A DNA stretch of 64,000 nt, from contig NZ_QKSM01000001.1 in the NCBI RefSeq assembly GCF_003234185.1, forward strand, positions 310,001-374,000, given 5' to 3'. Shown in pieces: positions 1 to 7,454 of the stretch (position 1 is the stretch's first letter; every line of letters begins with the position of its first letter). The DNA is from Curtobacterium sp. MCSS17_008. Lineage in GTDB: Bacteria; Actinomycetota; Actinomycetes; Actinomycetales; Microbacteriaceae. Position numbers and translations under genes: made by a program. Under the pieces are notes generated by a model, which made no database searches, had not been told where the DNA came from, and saw only the letters and a program-made list of their open reading frames with translations.

Positions 1-373
1 GACGGCGTACCTCAAGGCCGCACAGGCCGCCGGGGACGCGGACGAGCTCGACGCCGGGACGCTGGTCGCGGTGCTGACCGCCGCGCGCGACGGCGTGATC
101 TCCCGGGGCAAGGCCGAGGTCGGCGACAAGACCATGGTGGACGCCTGGTCCGCGGCCGTCGACGCCGCGCAGACCGCCGCGGCCGCCGGCGAGTCGCCCG
201 AGCGGGTGCTCGAGGCCGCCGCCGACGCCGCCGTCACCGGCGCCGAGTCCACGGAACCGCTCGTCGCCCGCAAGGGACGCGCGAGCTACCTGGGGGAGCG
301 GGCCGTGGGGCACCGCGACCCCGGTGCGCAGTCGACCGCGTACATCCTGCGGGCCGCGGTGGACGCCGCATGA
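1..373 (+). CDS. dhaL: Dihydroxyacetone kinase subunit DhaL (5'-truncated)
   Basis: This is the carboxy-terminal part of the ADP-binding subunit of PTS-dependent dihydroxyacetone kinase. DhaL holds the nucleotide that DhaM rephosphorylates and passes the phosphate to dihydroxyacetone bound by DhaK. The frame is open from base 2 and the start lies outside the window. The family motif GKAEVGDKTMVDAW appears near base 110-150, and the typical carboxy-terminal signature KGRASYLGERAVGHRDPGA follows. The stop overlaps the dhaM start as ATGA at 370-373, so the two are translationally coupled; dhaK is presumably just upstream. Confidence 0.93.
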   Translation, partial: TAYLKAAQAAGDADELDAGTLVAVLTAARDGVISRGKAEVGDKTMVDAWSAAVDAAQTAAAAGESPERVLEAAADAAVTGAESTEPLVARKGRASYLGERAVGHRDPGAQSTAYILRAAVDAA

Positions 374-1101
374 CCGTCGGCATCCTCGTCGTGTCGCACA
401 GCGCGGCGATCGCCACCGGCACCGTCGAGCTCGCCCGCCAGATGGCGGCGGACGTGCCGCTCGTCGCCGCGGGCGGCACCGACGACGGCGGGATCGGCAC
501 CTCGTTCGAGGCCGTCACGGACGGGATCGAGGAGCTCTCGTCGGCGGACGCCGTCGTCGTGCTCTGCGACCTCGGGTCCGCCTACCTGACCACCGACACT
601 GCGCTGGACTTCCTCGACGACGAGGCGCGGGCCCGCGTGCACGTCTCGCAGGCGCCGCTCGTCGAGGGAGCGGTCGCCGCGGCGGTCGCCGCCCAGACAG
701 GCGGTGACGTCGACGCCGTCCTCGTCGCCGCAGCCAGCGCCGCAGTGACCGCAGACGACGCGGACGACGCGGACGACGCCTCCCGTCCGGCCGACGAACC
801 GACGGGAGGCGCGGCGGCCGGCGGCAACGCCGACTCCGCTGACGACGCCACCGCCTCGGCGACCGTCGAGCTCGTCAACGAGAGCGGGCTGCACGCTCGG
901 CCGGCAGCCGAGTTCGTGAAGGCGGCCGCGAAGCACGAGGCGCGGGTTCGCGTCAACGGCGTCGACGCGAAGAGTCTGCTCGCGATCATGGCGCTTGCGC
1001 TGCCGAAGGGCGCGCACGTCACGATCGAGGCGACCGGTTCCGACGCACAGGACGCCGTCGACACCCTCGTCGAGCTGGTCCGTTCTGGCTTCGGTGAGTG
1101 A
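370..1101 (+). CDS. dhaM: PTS-dependent dihydroxyacetone kinase phosphotransferase subunit DhaM
   Basis: A 243-residue phosphoryl-transfer protein that recharges DhaL-ADP with phosphate from the PTS. Residues 1-125 form an EIIA-mannose-like domain with the phospho-histidine at His10 (VVSHSA). Residues about 160-243 form an HPr domain with the active site GLHARPAAEF (His175) and a regulatory-type serine at 202 (DAKSLLAIM). The two are joined by a low-complexity Ala/Asp linker with repeated ADD units at 127-137. The EI-like third domain of enterobacterial DhaM is missing, so phosphate must come from general EI acting on the fused HPr. It overlaps dhaL by four bases. Confidence 0.92.
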   Translation: MTVGILVVSHSAAIATGTVELARQMAADVPLVAAGGTDDGGIGTSFEAVTDGIEELSSADAVVVLCDLGSAYLTTDTALDFLDDEARARVHVSQAPLVEGAVAAAVAAQTGGDVDAVLVAAASAAVTADDADDADDASRPADEPTGGAAAGGNADSADDATASATVELVNESGLHARPAAEFVKAAAKHEARVRVNGVDAKSLLAIMALALPKGAHVTIEATGSDAQDAVDTLVELVRSGFGE

Positions 1102-1446
1102 GCGAGGTCCGAACCGGCGGACGTCTGGTTCTGGCTGAGTTGACATAATATGCATTATCGGCGCTCACTTGTGGTGCTGCAGTGGACCACGACATGGCCA
1201 CCGTGACGTGCGGCTCCGCTGCGAGTGACACGTCAGCCTGGAGCACACGACGACGGGACGCATCGCGGCACTCGGCTGCGCGGGTCGCGCGCTCCGCCTG
1301 CTCCACGACGGAAGCCGGGGTCGTGTTCGCCAGCGCGAACACGACCCCGGCTCCATCGAGCAGTCACGGGCGCTGCGGTCGGACGCCCCCGCCGTACGAC
1401 TCCTCGGCGCACGCGTCCCGCGACGGTGCGCTCAGGCCACTCAGGA
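1102..1446. other. Intergenic region without a convincing gene
   Basis: 345 bases between dhaM and a small leftward gene. Short open frames occur on both strands but none has a recognisable product, a ribosome binding site or convincing composition. The stretch holds an unusually AT-rich island at 1139-1160 (TTGACA at 1140-1145 followed by TAATATGCATTATC) and a perfect hairpin at 1314-1351. A leftward frame at about 1342-1080 reads like degraded protein sequence, but I cannot assign it. Confidence 0.5.
1314..1351. terminator. Perfect 17-bp hairpin, probable terminator
   Basis: GCCGGGGTCGTGTTCGC at 1314-1330 is exactly complementary to 1335-1351, with loop CAGC. There is no T-tract, which is common for terminators in GC-rich actinobacteria. 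It lies 213 bases downstream of dhaM and could also stop the leftward small gene that ends at 1447. Confidence 0.6.
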
Positions 1447-1611
1447 TCAGGCCTGCGGGTCCTCGTCGCCCGTCGGGACGTCGTCGGTGTCGACCTCCAG
1501 CGCGGCCTGTTCGCGGCCGTCCTCCTCGACGCCGGAGCGGTCCGTGTCCGGCTGCTCGGGAGCATCGGCCTGGGTGGTCTCTTCTGCGGGGTCCGGCTGG
1601 CTGTACGTCAT
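1447..1611 (-). CDS. Small acidic hypothetical protein (54 aa)
   Basis: A leftward frame encoding 54 residues that begin MTYSQPDPAEETTQ and are dominated by Asp, Glu, Gln and Pro (about one third acidic). It has no membrane segment, cysteine or known motif. The ATG at 1611 is chosen because the sequence upstream in the same frame is Pro/Ala-rich and reads like non-coding DNA; a GGGAG lies rather far upstream (about 15 nt). Composition resembles intrinsically disordered actinobacterial proteins. It follows the DUF4190 gene after a strong hairpin, so it probably has its own promoter. I do not recognise a function, and it may not be expressed. Confidence 0.45.
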   Translation of the reverse strand: MTYSQPDPAEETTQADAPEQPDTDRSGVEEDGREQAALEVDTDDVPTGDEDPQA

Positions 1612-1678
1612 GCCGGGGACGCTACTCCCGCCGGGCTGGGACCGTCCGGGGGCGCTGACCGGCACCGCCGGCACGAAC

Positions 1679-1720
1679 GGACGGGAGGCGCGTGGCGATG
1701 CCGCCACGCGCCTCCCGTCC
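1679..1720. terminator. Family A hairpin (19-bp perfect stem)
   Basis: GGACGGGAGGCGCGTGGCG at 1679-1697 pairs perfectly with 1702-1720 around loop ATGC. It begins nine bases beyond the stop of the leftward DUF4190 gene, as expected of an intrinsic terminator without a U-tract. Its arm belongs to the dispersed family described in the findings (core GACGGGAGGCGCGG). Confidence 0.8.
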
Positions 1721-1729
1721 GTCGGTCGG

Positions 1730-2029
1730 TCAGGACTGCGTCAGCAGGACCGCCGTGGCGATGTAGCCGATGATGCCGAGGACGATGCCGATCACGGACA
1801 GGATGATGCCCGCGAGCACCATGCCGCGGCTCATGCCACGACGACGGGCGAGGATGCCGAGCACCAGTCCCACCACGCCCGCGATGATGCCGATGATCGC
1901 GATGAAGAGGCCGAGAGCGGTACCGATGATGCCGAGTACCAGCGAGCCGACGGCGAGTCCGTTCCCACCGCGCGTCGCGGGGACAGCGCCGTTGTTGTTC
2001 GGGGCCGGCGGGTAACCGTTCGTGGACAT
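1730..2029 (-). CDS. DUF4190-type small membrane protein
   Basis: A 99-residue protein with a short polar amino terminus (MSTNGYPPAPNNNG) followed by two very hydrophobic, Gly/Ile-rich membrane segments separated by the positive loop ARRRGMSRG. This is the layout of the DUF4190 family; function unknown. The ATG at 2029 is chosen over longer in-frame starts because it is preceded by GAGGAGA at ideal spacing. A TAGCGT -10-like box lies about 50 nt further upstream, so this gene has a leader, unlike many neighbours. A family A hairpin follows the stop. Confidence 0.75.
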   Translation of the reverse strand: MSTNGYPPAPNNNGAVPATRGGNGLAVGSLVLGIIGTALGLFIAIIGIIAGVVGLVLGILARRRGMSRGMVLAGIILSVIGIVLGIIGYIATAVLLTQS

Positions 2030-2209
2030 GGGTCTCCTCGTGTCAGGGGCCGCTGGCACGGTTGCGTGCGGCCGTCCCCACACACGCTATGCGAATCCTG
2101 CGAGTTCTGTTCAGGTTCGGTGTGGGCCGACGACCCCGGCGCTTGCGGGCGTCGTCTGCGTTCGCCCCACACGACGAGCGTGGCGGCCATCGGGCCTCGA
2201 CCGACGGCT

Positions 2210-2665
2210 TCAGCGGCGGCTGTGGCGACGGACCAGCGCAGGCAGCTCCGCGGGCTCGAAGTCCTCGTTCGTGGCGTCGAGTTCGTCGGCCGTCCACCAC
2301 CGCGACGCCAGGATGTCTACGTGCTCGTCCTCGGTCCAGCCCGCGTCGGACAGCTCGAACCCGGGCGTGCGGACGACGTAGAACTCGCTGTGACCGCGGT
2401 CGTGGTCGGCGAGGTCCCACTCGACGGTGAAGTCCCAGGTCCAGACCGGCTCGCCCGGGTCGTCGATCACGATGCCGGTCTCCTCGCGCAGCTCGCGCAC
2501 CGCCGCGTCGCGGTGGGACTCCCCCGGGTCGACGCCCCCGCCGGGCGTGATCCATCGGTGGGACCCGTCGGACGACGGCGACCGCGTGTCCATGAGGAAC
2601 ACGCGGTCGGCGGGGTCGAGCAGGATGATCCGGGAGGAACGGCGCAGGCCGGGCTTGGCGGTCAC
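2210..2665 (-). CDS. NUDIX hydrolase
   Basis: A 151-residue NUDIX hydrolase, an enzyme family that cleaves nucleoside diphosphates linked to another moiety using Mg2+. The complete Nudix box (G-x5-E-x7-REUxEExGU) spans residues 43-65 and includes the catalytic run RELREETGI. The substrate cannot be told from sequence. The start is GTG at 2665: a TAGCGT box at 2673-2678 lies seven bases before it and there is no Shine-Dalgarno, which suggests a leaderless mRNA. It is read in the same direction as the upstream SDR gene and the downstream DUF4190 gene. Confidence 0.88.
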   Translation of the reverse strand: MTAKPGLRRSSRIILLDPADRVFLMDTRSPSSDGSHRWITPGGGVDPGESHRDAAVRELREETGIVIDDPGEPVWTWDFTVEWDLADHDRGHSEFYVVRTPGFELSDAGWTEDEHVDILASRWWTADELDATNEDFEPAELPALVRRHSRR

Positions 2666-2689
2666 CCGGTCGACGCTACCCGGTGACGG

Positions 2690-3451
2690 TCAGCTGGTGA
2701 AGCCGCTGACGTCGCCGACGAGCTTCGTGTGGTCGGCGGGGATCGGCTCGACCGCGGCGAGGGCGATCTCCGCCGCGAACTCGGACACGCTGTAGAGCTT
2801 GCCGACCTCCTGCCGACGGCCCTCGATCGCACCCGGGTTGAGTCGGTTGAGCAGCGTGGCGGTGATCGTGCCCTCGATCATGTCGCCCGAGACGACGACG
2901 AACTCGATGCCGGCGGCGTCGAGCTGCGGGATCAGCTCGCGCAGGGCGAGCTCACCGGCTCGCTTGCTCTTCGCGACCGGCACGTACTCGTCCATCGTCT
3001 CGGCGGTCTCGACGAAGTGGGCCTGGTGGCTCGTCACGAAGACCACACGGGAGCCGGCCGGCATGTGCGGCACGGCGGTCTGGAGCATGTCGACCTGGGC
3101 GTCGCGGTTCAGGCGGAGGGCGTAGTCCTCGCCGACGCCGGACTCCATGCCGCCCGACGCGTTGAGGACGAGCAGGTCGATGCCGCCCCACTCGGCGACG
3201 ACGGTGTCGACCATGGCCTGCACGGAGTCGTGGTCGGTGAGGTCGGCACCCACGGCGAGGGCGGAGCCGCCGGCCGCGACGACCTTCTCGGCGATCTGCT
3301 CCGCGCGCTTGGCCTTGTTGCGGTAGTTCACGACGACCTTCGCGCCGGCCTCCGCCAGGTAGCCGACGGTGTCGGCGCCGATGCCGCGCGAGGAGCCCGT
3401 CACGAGGGCGCGCTTGTCGGCGAGGGATCCGGGGGCGATGGGGTTGCTCAC
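2690..3451 (-). CDS. SDR family oxidoreductase (atypical active site)
   Basis: A 253-residue short-chain dehydrogenase/reductase. The Rossmann cofactor motif TGSSRGIG is at 18-25, an NAS motif is at 97-99 and a catalytic-type serine lies at 141 (VTSHQ). The usual Y-x3-K is altered: Tyr156 is followed by VPVAKSK, so the lysines are at +5 and +7 rather than +4. This is either a register shift of the subfamily or a loss of classical chemistry. GTG at 3451 has GGAG upstream, and a TAGGCT promoter box lies about 50 nt further. It is divergent from the NfeD gene. The substrate is unknown. Confidence 0.82.
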   Translation of the reverse strand: MSNPIAPGSLADKRALVTGSSRGIGADTVGYLAEAGAKVVVNYRNKAKRAEQIAEKVVAAGGSALAVGADLTDHDSVQAMVDTVVAEWGGIDLLVLNASGGMESGVGEDYALRLNRDAQVDMLQTAVPHMPAGSRVVFVTSHQAHFVETAETMDEYVPVAKSKRAGELALRELIPQLDAAGIEFVVVSGDMIEGTITATLLNRLNPGAIEGRRQEVGKLYSVSEFAAEIALAAVEPIPADHTKLVGDVSGFTS

Positions 3452-3617
3452 AGTCGTGTTCTCCAGGTCGCTGCTTCGGCCGGTCGGCCGCGCACGAGCC
3501 TACCAACCGCCGGCGCTGGTCCGGGCGGACCCGGGCCCGATCCGATATGTTGAACGGAGTTGGACCGGCCGTCGCGACGCTGCACGCCGGAGCGCGCGAC
3601 CGAGGGAGGGAGATCGC

Positions 3618-4088
3618 GTGAACATCGACTGGATCCAGACCGTCGTCTGGGTCGGACTCACACTGCTGCTGGGTGTGGTCGAGGTCTTCACCCTCGACTT
3701 CATCTTCCTGATGCTCGCGGCTGGTGCCGCCGGTGGCCTGGTCGCCGCCCTGGTCGGCGCCCCCTGGTGGCTCTCCGCCATCGTCGCCGCACTCCTGGCG
3801 CTGTTGCTGCTCTCGGTGGTCCGACCCCGCCTGCTCGTGGCGCTCGGGCGCGGTGCCGACCCGCACCGCACGAACGTCGAGGGGCTGATCGGACTGCGCG
3901 GCACCGTCGCCGTCGCCTTCACCCCGTCGTCGCCCGGCCAGGTCCGCCTCGCGAACGGTGAGACCTGGAGCGCCCGGCTCGCCGCGGACTCCCCCGACCG
4001 CACACCGCCGCTCGGCACCCCCGTGGTCGTCGAGTCGATCGAGGGGTCGACCGCCGTCGTCCGCCTCGGAGAAAGGGCCACCTCGTGA
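3618..4088 (+). CDS. NfeD family membrane protein
   Basis: A 156-residue NfeD-like protein: three closely spaced membrane segments (about residues 5-70), then an OB-fold carboxy-terminal domain of about 65 residues beginning GLIGLRGTVA. NfeD proteins partner with SPFH/stomatin-like proteins in membrane microdomains and protein quality control, and the next gene is exactly such a partner. The start is GTG at 3618 with GGGAGGGAG just upstream; the longer open frame to the left would overlap the divergent SDR promoter. The stop overlaps the next start (GTGA at 4085-4088). Confidence 0.87.
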   Translation: MNIDWIQTVVWVGLTLLLGVVEVFTLDFIFLMLAAGAAGGLVAALVGAPWWLSAIVAALLALLLLSVVRPRLLVALGRGADPHRTNVEGLIGLRGTVAVAFTPSSPGQVRLANGETWSARLAADSPDRTPPLGTPVVVESIEGSTAVVRLGERATS

Positions 4089-5239
4089 CCATCTCAGCAG
4101 GGACGATCGCACTGATCGTCCTCGTCCTCGTCGTCGTGATCTTCGTGATCGTCGTCCTGTCCCGTGCGATCCGCATCGTGCCGCAGGCCTCGGCCGGCAT
4201 AGTCGAACGACTGGGCAAGTACCACAAGACGCTCAACCCGGGCCTGAACCTCCTGGTGCCGTTCATCGACCGTCTCCGGCCGCTCATCGACATGCGCGAG
4301 CAGGTCGTCTCGTTCCCGCCGCAGCCGGTGATCACCGAGGACAACCTCGTCGTCTCGATCGACACGGTCGTCTACTTCCAGGTGACCGACGCCCGCGCCG
4401 CGACGTACGAGATCGCGAACTACCTCGGGGCCGTCGAGCAACTGACCACGACCACGCTCCGCAACGTGGTCGGTGGCCTGAACCTCGAGGAGGCCCTCAC
4501 CAGCCGGGACAACATCAACGGGCAGCTCCGCGTCGTCCTCGACGAGGCGACCGGCAAGTGGGGCATCCGTGTCGGCCGTGTCGAGCTCAAGGCCATCGAG
4601 CCGCCCGTGTCCATCCAGGACGCGATGGAGCAGCAGCTCCGCGCGGAGCGCAACCGCCGAGCCGCGATCCTGCAGGCCGAGGGCACCAAGCAGTCGCAGA
4701 TCCTCGAGGCCGAGGGCCAGCGGCAGGCAGCCATCCTGGCGGCGGAGGGCGACGCCAAGGCGCAGGTCCTCCGCGCCGAGGGCGAGGCCCAGGCCATCGC
4801 GACGGTCTTCGACGCGATCCACACGGGCGACCCGGACGACAAGCTACTCTCGTACCAGTACCTGCAGACCCTGCCGAAGATCGCCGAGGGCACCGCGAAC
4901 AAGCTCTGGATGATCCCGAGCGAGTTCACGGAGGCACTCTCCGGCATCGCGAAGGGCTTCACCGGCGGCCGCTCGGGTAGCGGTCCGGTCGCGGGGGCGG
5001 GCGGCGGCTCCGACTTCCTGTCGCGGATCTCGAAGCTCGCGAACGAGAGCCTCGCGAACACCGCGACGGCTGACGGCGCCGCCGCGGCGAACCCCCGCCC
5101 CGAGGCCACCGCGGCGGACATCGTGCCGGACGCCGCCCTCGACGAACGGCTCGCCGAGTCGAACCGCAGCGTCGATGCCCACCTCGCCGCTGCGGACGAG
5201 GCGTCGCAGTCCGCACTGGGCGACGAGCGCCAGCAGTAG
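4085..5239 (+). CDS. SPFH/Band 7 (stomatin-like) protein
   Basis: A 384-residue membrane-anchored SPFH protein of the QmcA/stomatin-like type. It has one amino-terminal membrane helix (about 5-27), an SPFH domain (about 30-190) beginning IVPQASAGIVERLGKY, then an alpha-helical region with a repeated AEG pattern (LQAEG, LEAEG, LAAEG, LRAEG) between about 195 and 245 that forms the oligomerising coiled coil. The carboxy-terminal tail is Ala-rich and probably disordered. The gene is translationally coupled to the NfeD gene. The pair likely forms a membrane scaffold; a specific client is not evident. Confidence 0.9.
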   Translation: MTISAGTIALIVLVLVVVIFVIVVLSRAIRIVPQASAGIVERLGKYHKTLNPGLNLLVPFIDRLRPLIDMREQVVSFPPQPVITEDNLVVSIDTVVYFQVTDARAATYEIANYLGAVEQLTTTTLRNVVGGLNLEEALTSRDNINGQLRVVLDEATGKWGIRVGRVELKAIEPPVSIQDAMEQQLRAERNRRAAILQAEGTKQSQILEAEGQRQAAILAAEGDAKAQVLRAEGEAQAIATVFDAIHTGDPDDKLLSYQYLQTLPKIAEGTANKLWMIPSEFTEALSGIAKGFTGGRSGSGPVAGAGGGSDFLSRISKLANESLANTATADGAAAANPRPEATAADIVPDAALDERLAESNRSVDAHLAAADEASQSALGDERQQ

Positions 5240-5250
5240 CTGCACGAACG

Positions 5251-5290
5251 CGACGACGCCCGTCCCGGTCTCCCGGGGCGGGCGTCGTCG
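5251..5290. terminator. Bidirectional 18-bp hairpin terminator
   Basis: Bases 5251-5268 pair with 5273-5290 (one G-U) around a four-base loop. The hairpin sits between the convergent SPFH and rbpA genes, 11 bases after one stop and 14 before the other, so it can end both transcripts. Confidence 0.8.
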
Positions 5291-5304
5291 TCTGTGTGTG
5301 GTGC

Positions 5305-5655
5305 CTAGGCGCCGCGTCGTGCGCGGAGGAACTGCAGCCGTTCCTGCAGCAACTCCTCCAGCTCCTCGCGGGACCGCCGCTCGAGCAGCATGTCCCAGTG
5401 GGTCCTCGGCGCCTTGACGTCCTCGGCAGCGACCTCGACGGGGACACCGTCGTCGCCGAGCAGTCGTCCTTCGCGTCCGGTCCGGGGCTGGGACCACGTC
5501 TGTGGGACGTCCGCCTCGGCGGAGAAGACGACGTCGAACGTCTCCCCCGACTCGGTCTGGTAGACCGCGCGCTTCCGGTCGGAGAGCTCGACGCCCTCCT
5601 CGCTCTGGAGACTCTGGCTCCCGAGCCGCATGCCGCGGAGACTCCGATCAGCCAT
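5305..5655 (-). CDS. rbpA: RNA polymerase-binding protein RbpA
   Basis: A 116-residue actinobacterial transcription factor that binds RNA polymerase and the group 1/2 sigma factor and stabilises the open complex. It is recognised from the amino-terminal MADRSLRGMRLGSQSLQSEE and the carboxy-terminal sigma-interaction domain (PRTHWDMLLERRSREELEEL). The central core domain (VYQTESGETFDVVF ... PQTWSQ) contains no cysteine, so this RbpA cannot bind the zinc ion found in the Streptomyces protein. ATG 5655 is the conserved family start. It follows lnt after 103 bases, and probably has its own promoter. Confidence 0.95.
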   Translation of the reverse strand: MADRSLRGMRLGSQSLQSEEGVELSDRKRAVYQTESGETFDVVFSAEADVPQTWSQPRTGREGRLLGDDGVPVEVAAEDVKAPRTHWDMLLERRSREELEELLQERLQFLRARRGA

Positions 5656-5758
5656 GTGTGTGCTCCTCTCGCTCGTCTGCCTCCTCAACACTGTCCCACT
5701 GCCCATCCATCCCGATGGGGCGCATTCACAGACCGTTCCCAGTGGGCGGTGGCGGTGT

Positions 5759-7441
5759 TCAGGAAGCGCGAGGGAGCGGGCGCACAGGGCGCCCCCAGGG
5801 GGCGCAGGCGAGCAACACGAGGAGCCCGCCGAGCGAGACCAGCAGCGTCACCGACCCCGAGAGGATCGTCGCCGGGGTCGTGCCGGTGCCGAGCGGGACG
5901 TCCGTGACCATCGACGTCGCCGTGTACGCGGGGATGCGGTCGATCGTCCGACCGGTCGGGTCGATCACCTGCGAGGCGCCGACGGTCGAGATGTTGACCA
6001 GCGAGCGACCGGTCTCGACCGCGCGCAACCGGGCGATCTCGAGCTGCTGCAGGTTCTCGTCGGTCCCGGAGAAGTCGGCGTTGTTCGTCTGCGCCAGGAT
6101 CACCTGGGCGCCGCCCCGGGCCATGTCCGCCGTGAGCCCGTCGTCCACGATGTCGAAGCACACGGCGATGCCGGCCCGGACCCCGGCGACGTCGAGCACG
6201 TTCGGCTTGGTCCCGGGCGTGTAGTCGCGCTGGAGCAGCCCGATCAGGGACGGCGCGAGCTTCGAGAAGAACCAGCGGTCGGGGACGTACTCGCCGAACG
6301 GCACCGGCCGCTTCTTGTCGTACGACGACTGCCACCCGTCGGCCGTCCAGACGAACGAGGTGTTGTGCAGGACGCCGGACGACGTCTGCGTGATCGCCCC
6401 GCCGATGAGCGGCGCCCCGACGGAGTCGACGACCGAGTCGAGCGCGTCCGCGATCACCGGCTGCCGACGCGGGTCGTACTCGGCGGAACCCTCCGGCCAG
6501 ACCACGAGGTCGACGCCGCGGGCCTCGACGTCGGTGGCGGCGACCTGGGCGTTCAGCACCTCGCCCGGCTGCGCGCCGTCGAAGTACCCGGCGGGACCGT
6601 TGCCCTGCACGGCCTCGACACGGATCGTGCCGTCGATCCGCGTCGGCCAGGCGGGGACCGCGAGCACCGCGGCGACGAGGATCCCCGCGGTCGCGACGCG
6701 CACCGGCATCTGGAGGACGGCGCCGGGTGCCCGCGGGACCACGAGGGCGAGGGACACCACCACCGCGACGCAGTAGACCACGACGAAGCTGACGCCGAGG
6801 ACGCCGACGTACGCCGCCAGGTGCGTGAACGGCCCCTGCGACTGCGACAGACCGACCCGTCCCCACGCGAACCCCTCGTACGGCCAGCTCCCCGAGAACC
6901 ACTCGCGCCCGGTCCACAGCCCGGCGACCACGGCCGGGAGGCCCCACACCCGACACGCGGTCGTGGGCAGCACGCGCGCGACCCAGCGGTAGGCCAGGGC
7001 GATCGCCACGCTGCCGAGGGCGAAGTACACGGCTTCGAAGAGCGCGAGCGCCAGCCACGGGACCGGCCCCAGGTAACGACCGGCCCACGAGATCGCGGGC
7101 AGCCAGAACGCTGCCCCGGCGACGTACCCGAGCCATGCGGCACGGCGTGCACGCTGCCCCATCGCGGCGAGCAGCATGCACGCCATCGCCGGGTAGGCGA
7201 GGAACCACCAGCCCGGCGACGGGAACGACAGGGCGAAGAGCAACCCGCCGACGACGGCGAGCGGGAGGGCGGTGCGGAGCGGCAACGCGGCGAACTCGGA
7301 CGCGCCCGTCACCGGCCCCTGTGCAGACGTCAGGCGTCGACCGCCGCGGTCCGATCGCCCGTCACGACCGGTCGCAGGACGCTGCGCGGACGCGACGTCG
7401 CGACCGCGCGACGAACGCACCGCTGCACCGGGGACCGACAC
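5759..7441 (-). CDS. lnt: Apolipoprotein N-acyltransferase
   Basis: A 560-residue integral membrane nitrilase-type enzyme that N-acylates the diacylglyceryl cysteine of lipoproteins. About six hydrophobic helices (50-270) precede the periplasmic nitrilase domain. The catalytic triad is visible: Glu317 (WPEGSAEY), Lys376 (DKKRPVPFGEY) and Cys428 (AVCFDI). The dolichol-phosphate mannose synthase domain fused to the mycobacterial enzyme is absent. GTG at 7441 lies 11 bases after the helY stop and has GGGAGG as its ribosome binding site; that site is part of a sequence matching a family A arm at 15 of 16 positions. The amino-terminal 45 residues are disordered, so a later start is possible. Confidence 0.9.
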   Translation of the reverse strand: MSVPGAAVRSSRGRDVASAQRPATGRDGRSDRGGRRLTSAQGPVTGASEFAALPLRTALPLAVVGGLLFALSFPSPGWWFLAYPAMACMLLAAMGQRARRAAWLGYVAGAAFWLPAISWAGRYLGPVPWLALALFEAVYFALGSVAIALAYRWVARVLPTTACRVWGLPAVVAGLWTGREWFSGSWPYEGFAWGRVGLSQSQGPFTHLAAYVGVLGVSFVVVYCVAVVVSLALVVPRAPGAVLQMPVRVATAGILVAAVLAVPAWPTRIDGTIRVEAVQGNGPAGYFDGAQPGEVLNAQVAATDVEARGVDLVVWPEGSAEYDPRRQPVIADALDSVVDSVGAPLIGGAITQTSSGVLHNTSFVWTADGWQSSYDKKRPVPFGEYVPDRWFFSKLAPSLIGLLQRDYTPGTKPNVLDVAGVRAGIAVCFDIVDDGLTADMARGGAQVILAQTNNADFSGTDENLQQLEIARLRAVETGRSLVNISTVGASQVIDPTGRTIDRIPAYTATSMVTDVPLGTGTTPATILSGSVTLLVSLGGLLVLLACAPWGRPVRPLPRAS

Positions 7442-7454
7442 CGTGCCTCCCGTC
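7439..7454 (-). promoter_or_regulatory. lnt ribosome binding site resembling a family A arm
   Basis: On the leftward strand GACGGGAGGCACGGTG supplies both GGGAGG and the GTG start of lnt. It differs at one base from the family A arm GACGGGAGGCGCGGTG. No complementary second arm is present. Confidence 0.5.

Noticed and set aside
1140-1168. TTGACA as the -35 of a classical promoter
   Set aside because: At 16-18 bases spacing there is no TANNNT match on the same strand; the AT-rich patch was kept as a finding only.
1019-1342. A leftward frame of about 107 codons downstream of dhaM
   Set aside because: It overlaps dhaM, has no recognisable family and no ribosome binding site; at most it is a gene remnant.
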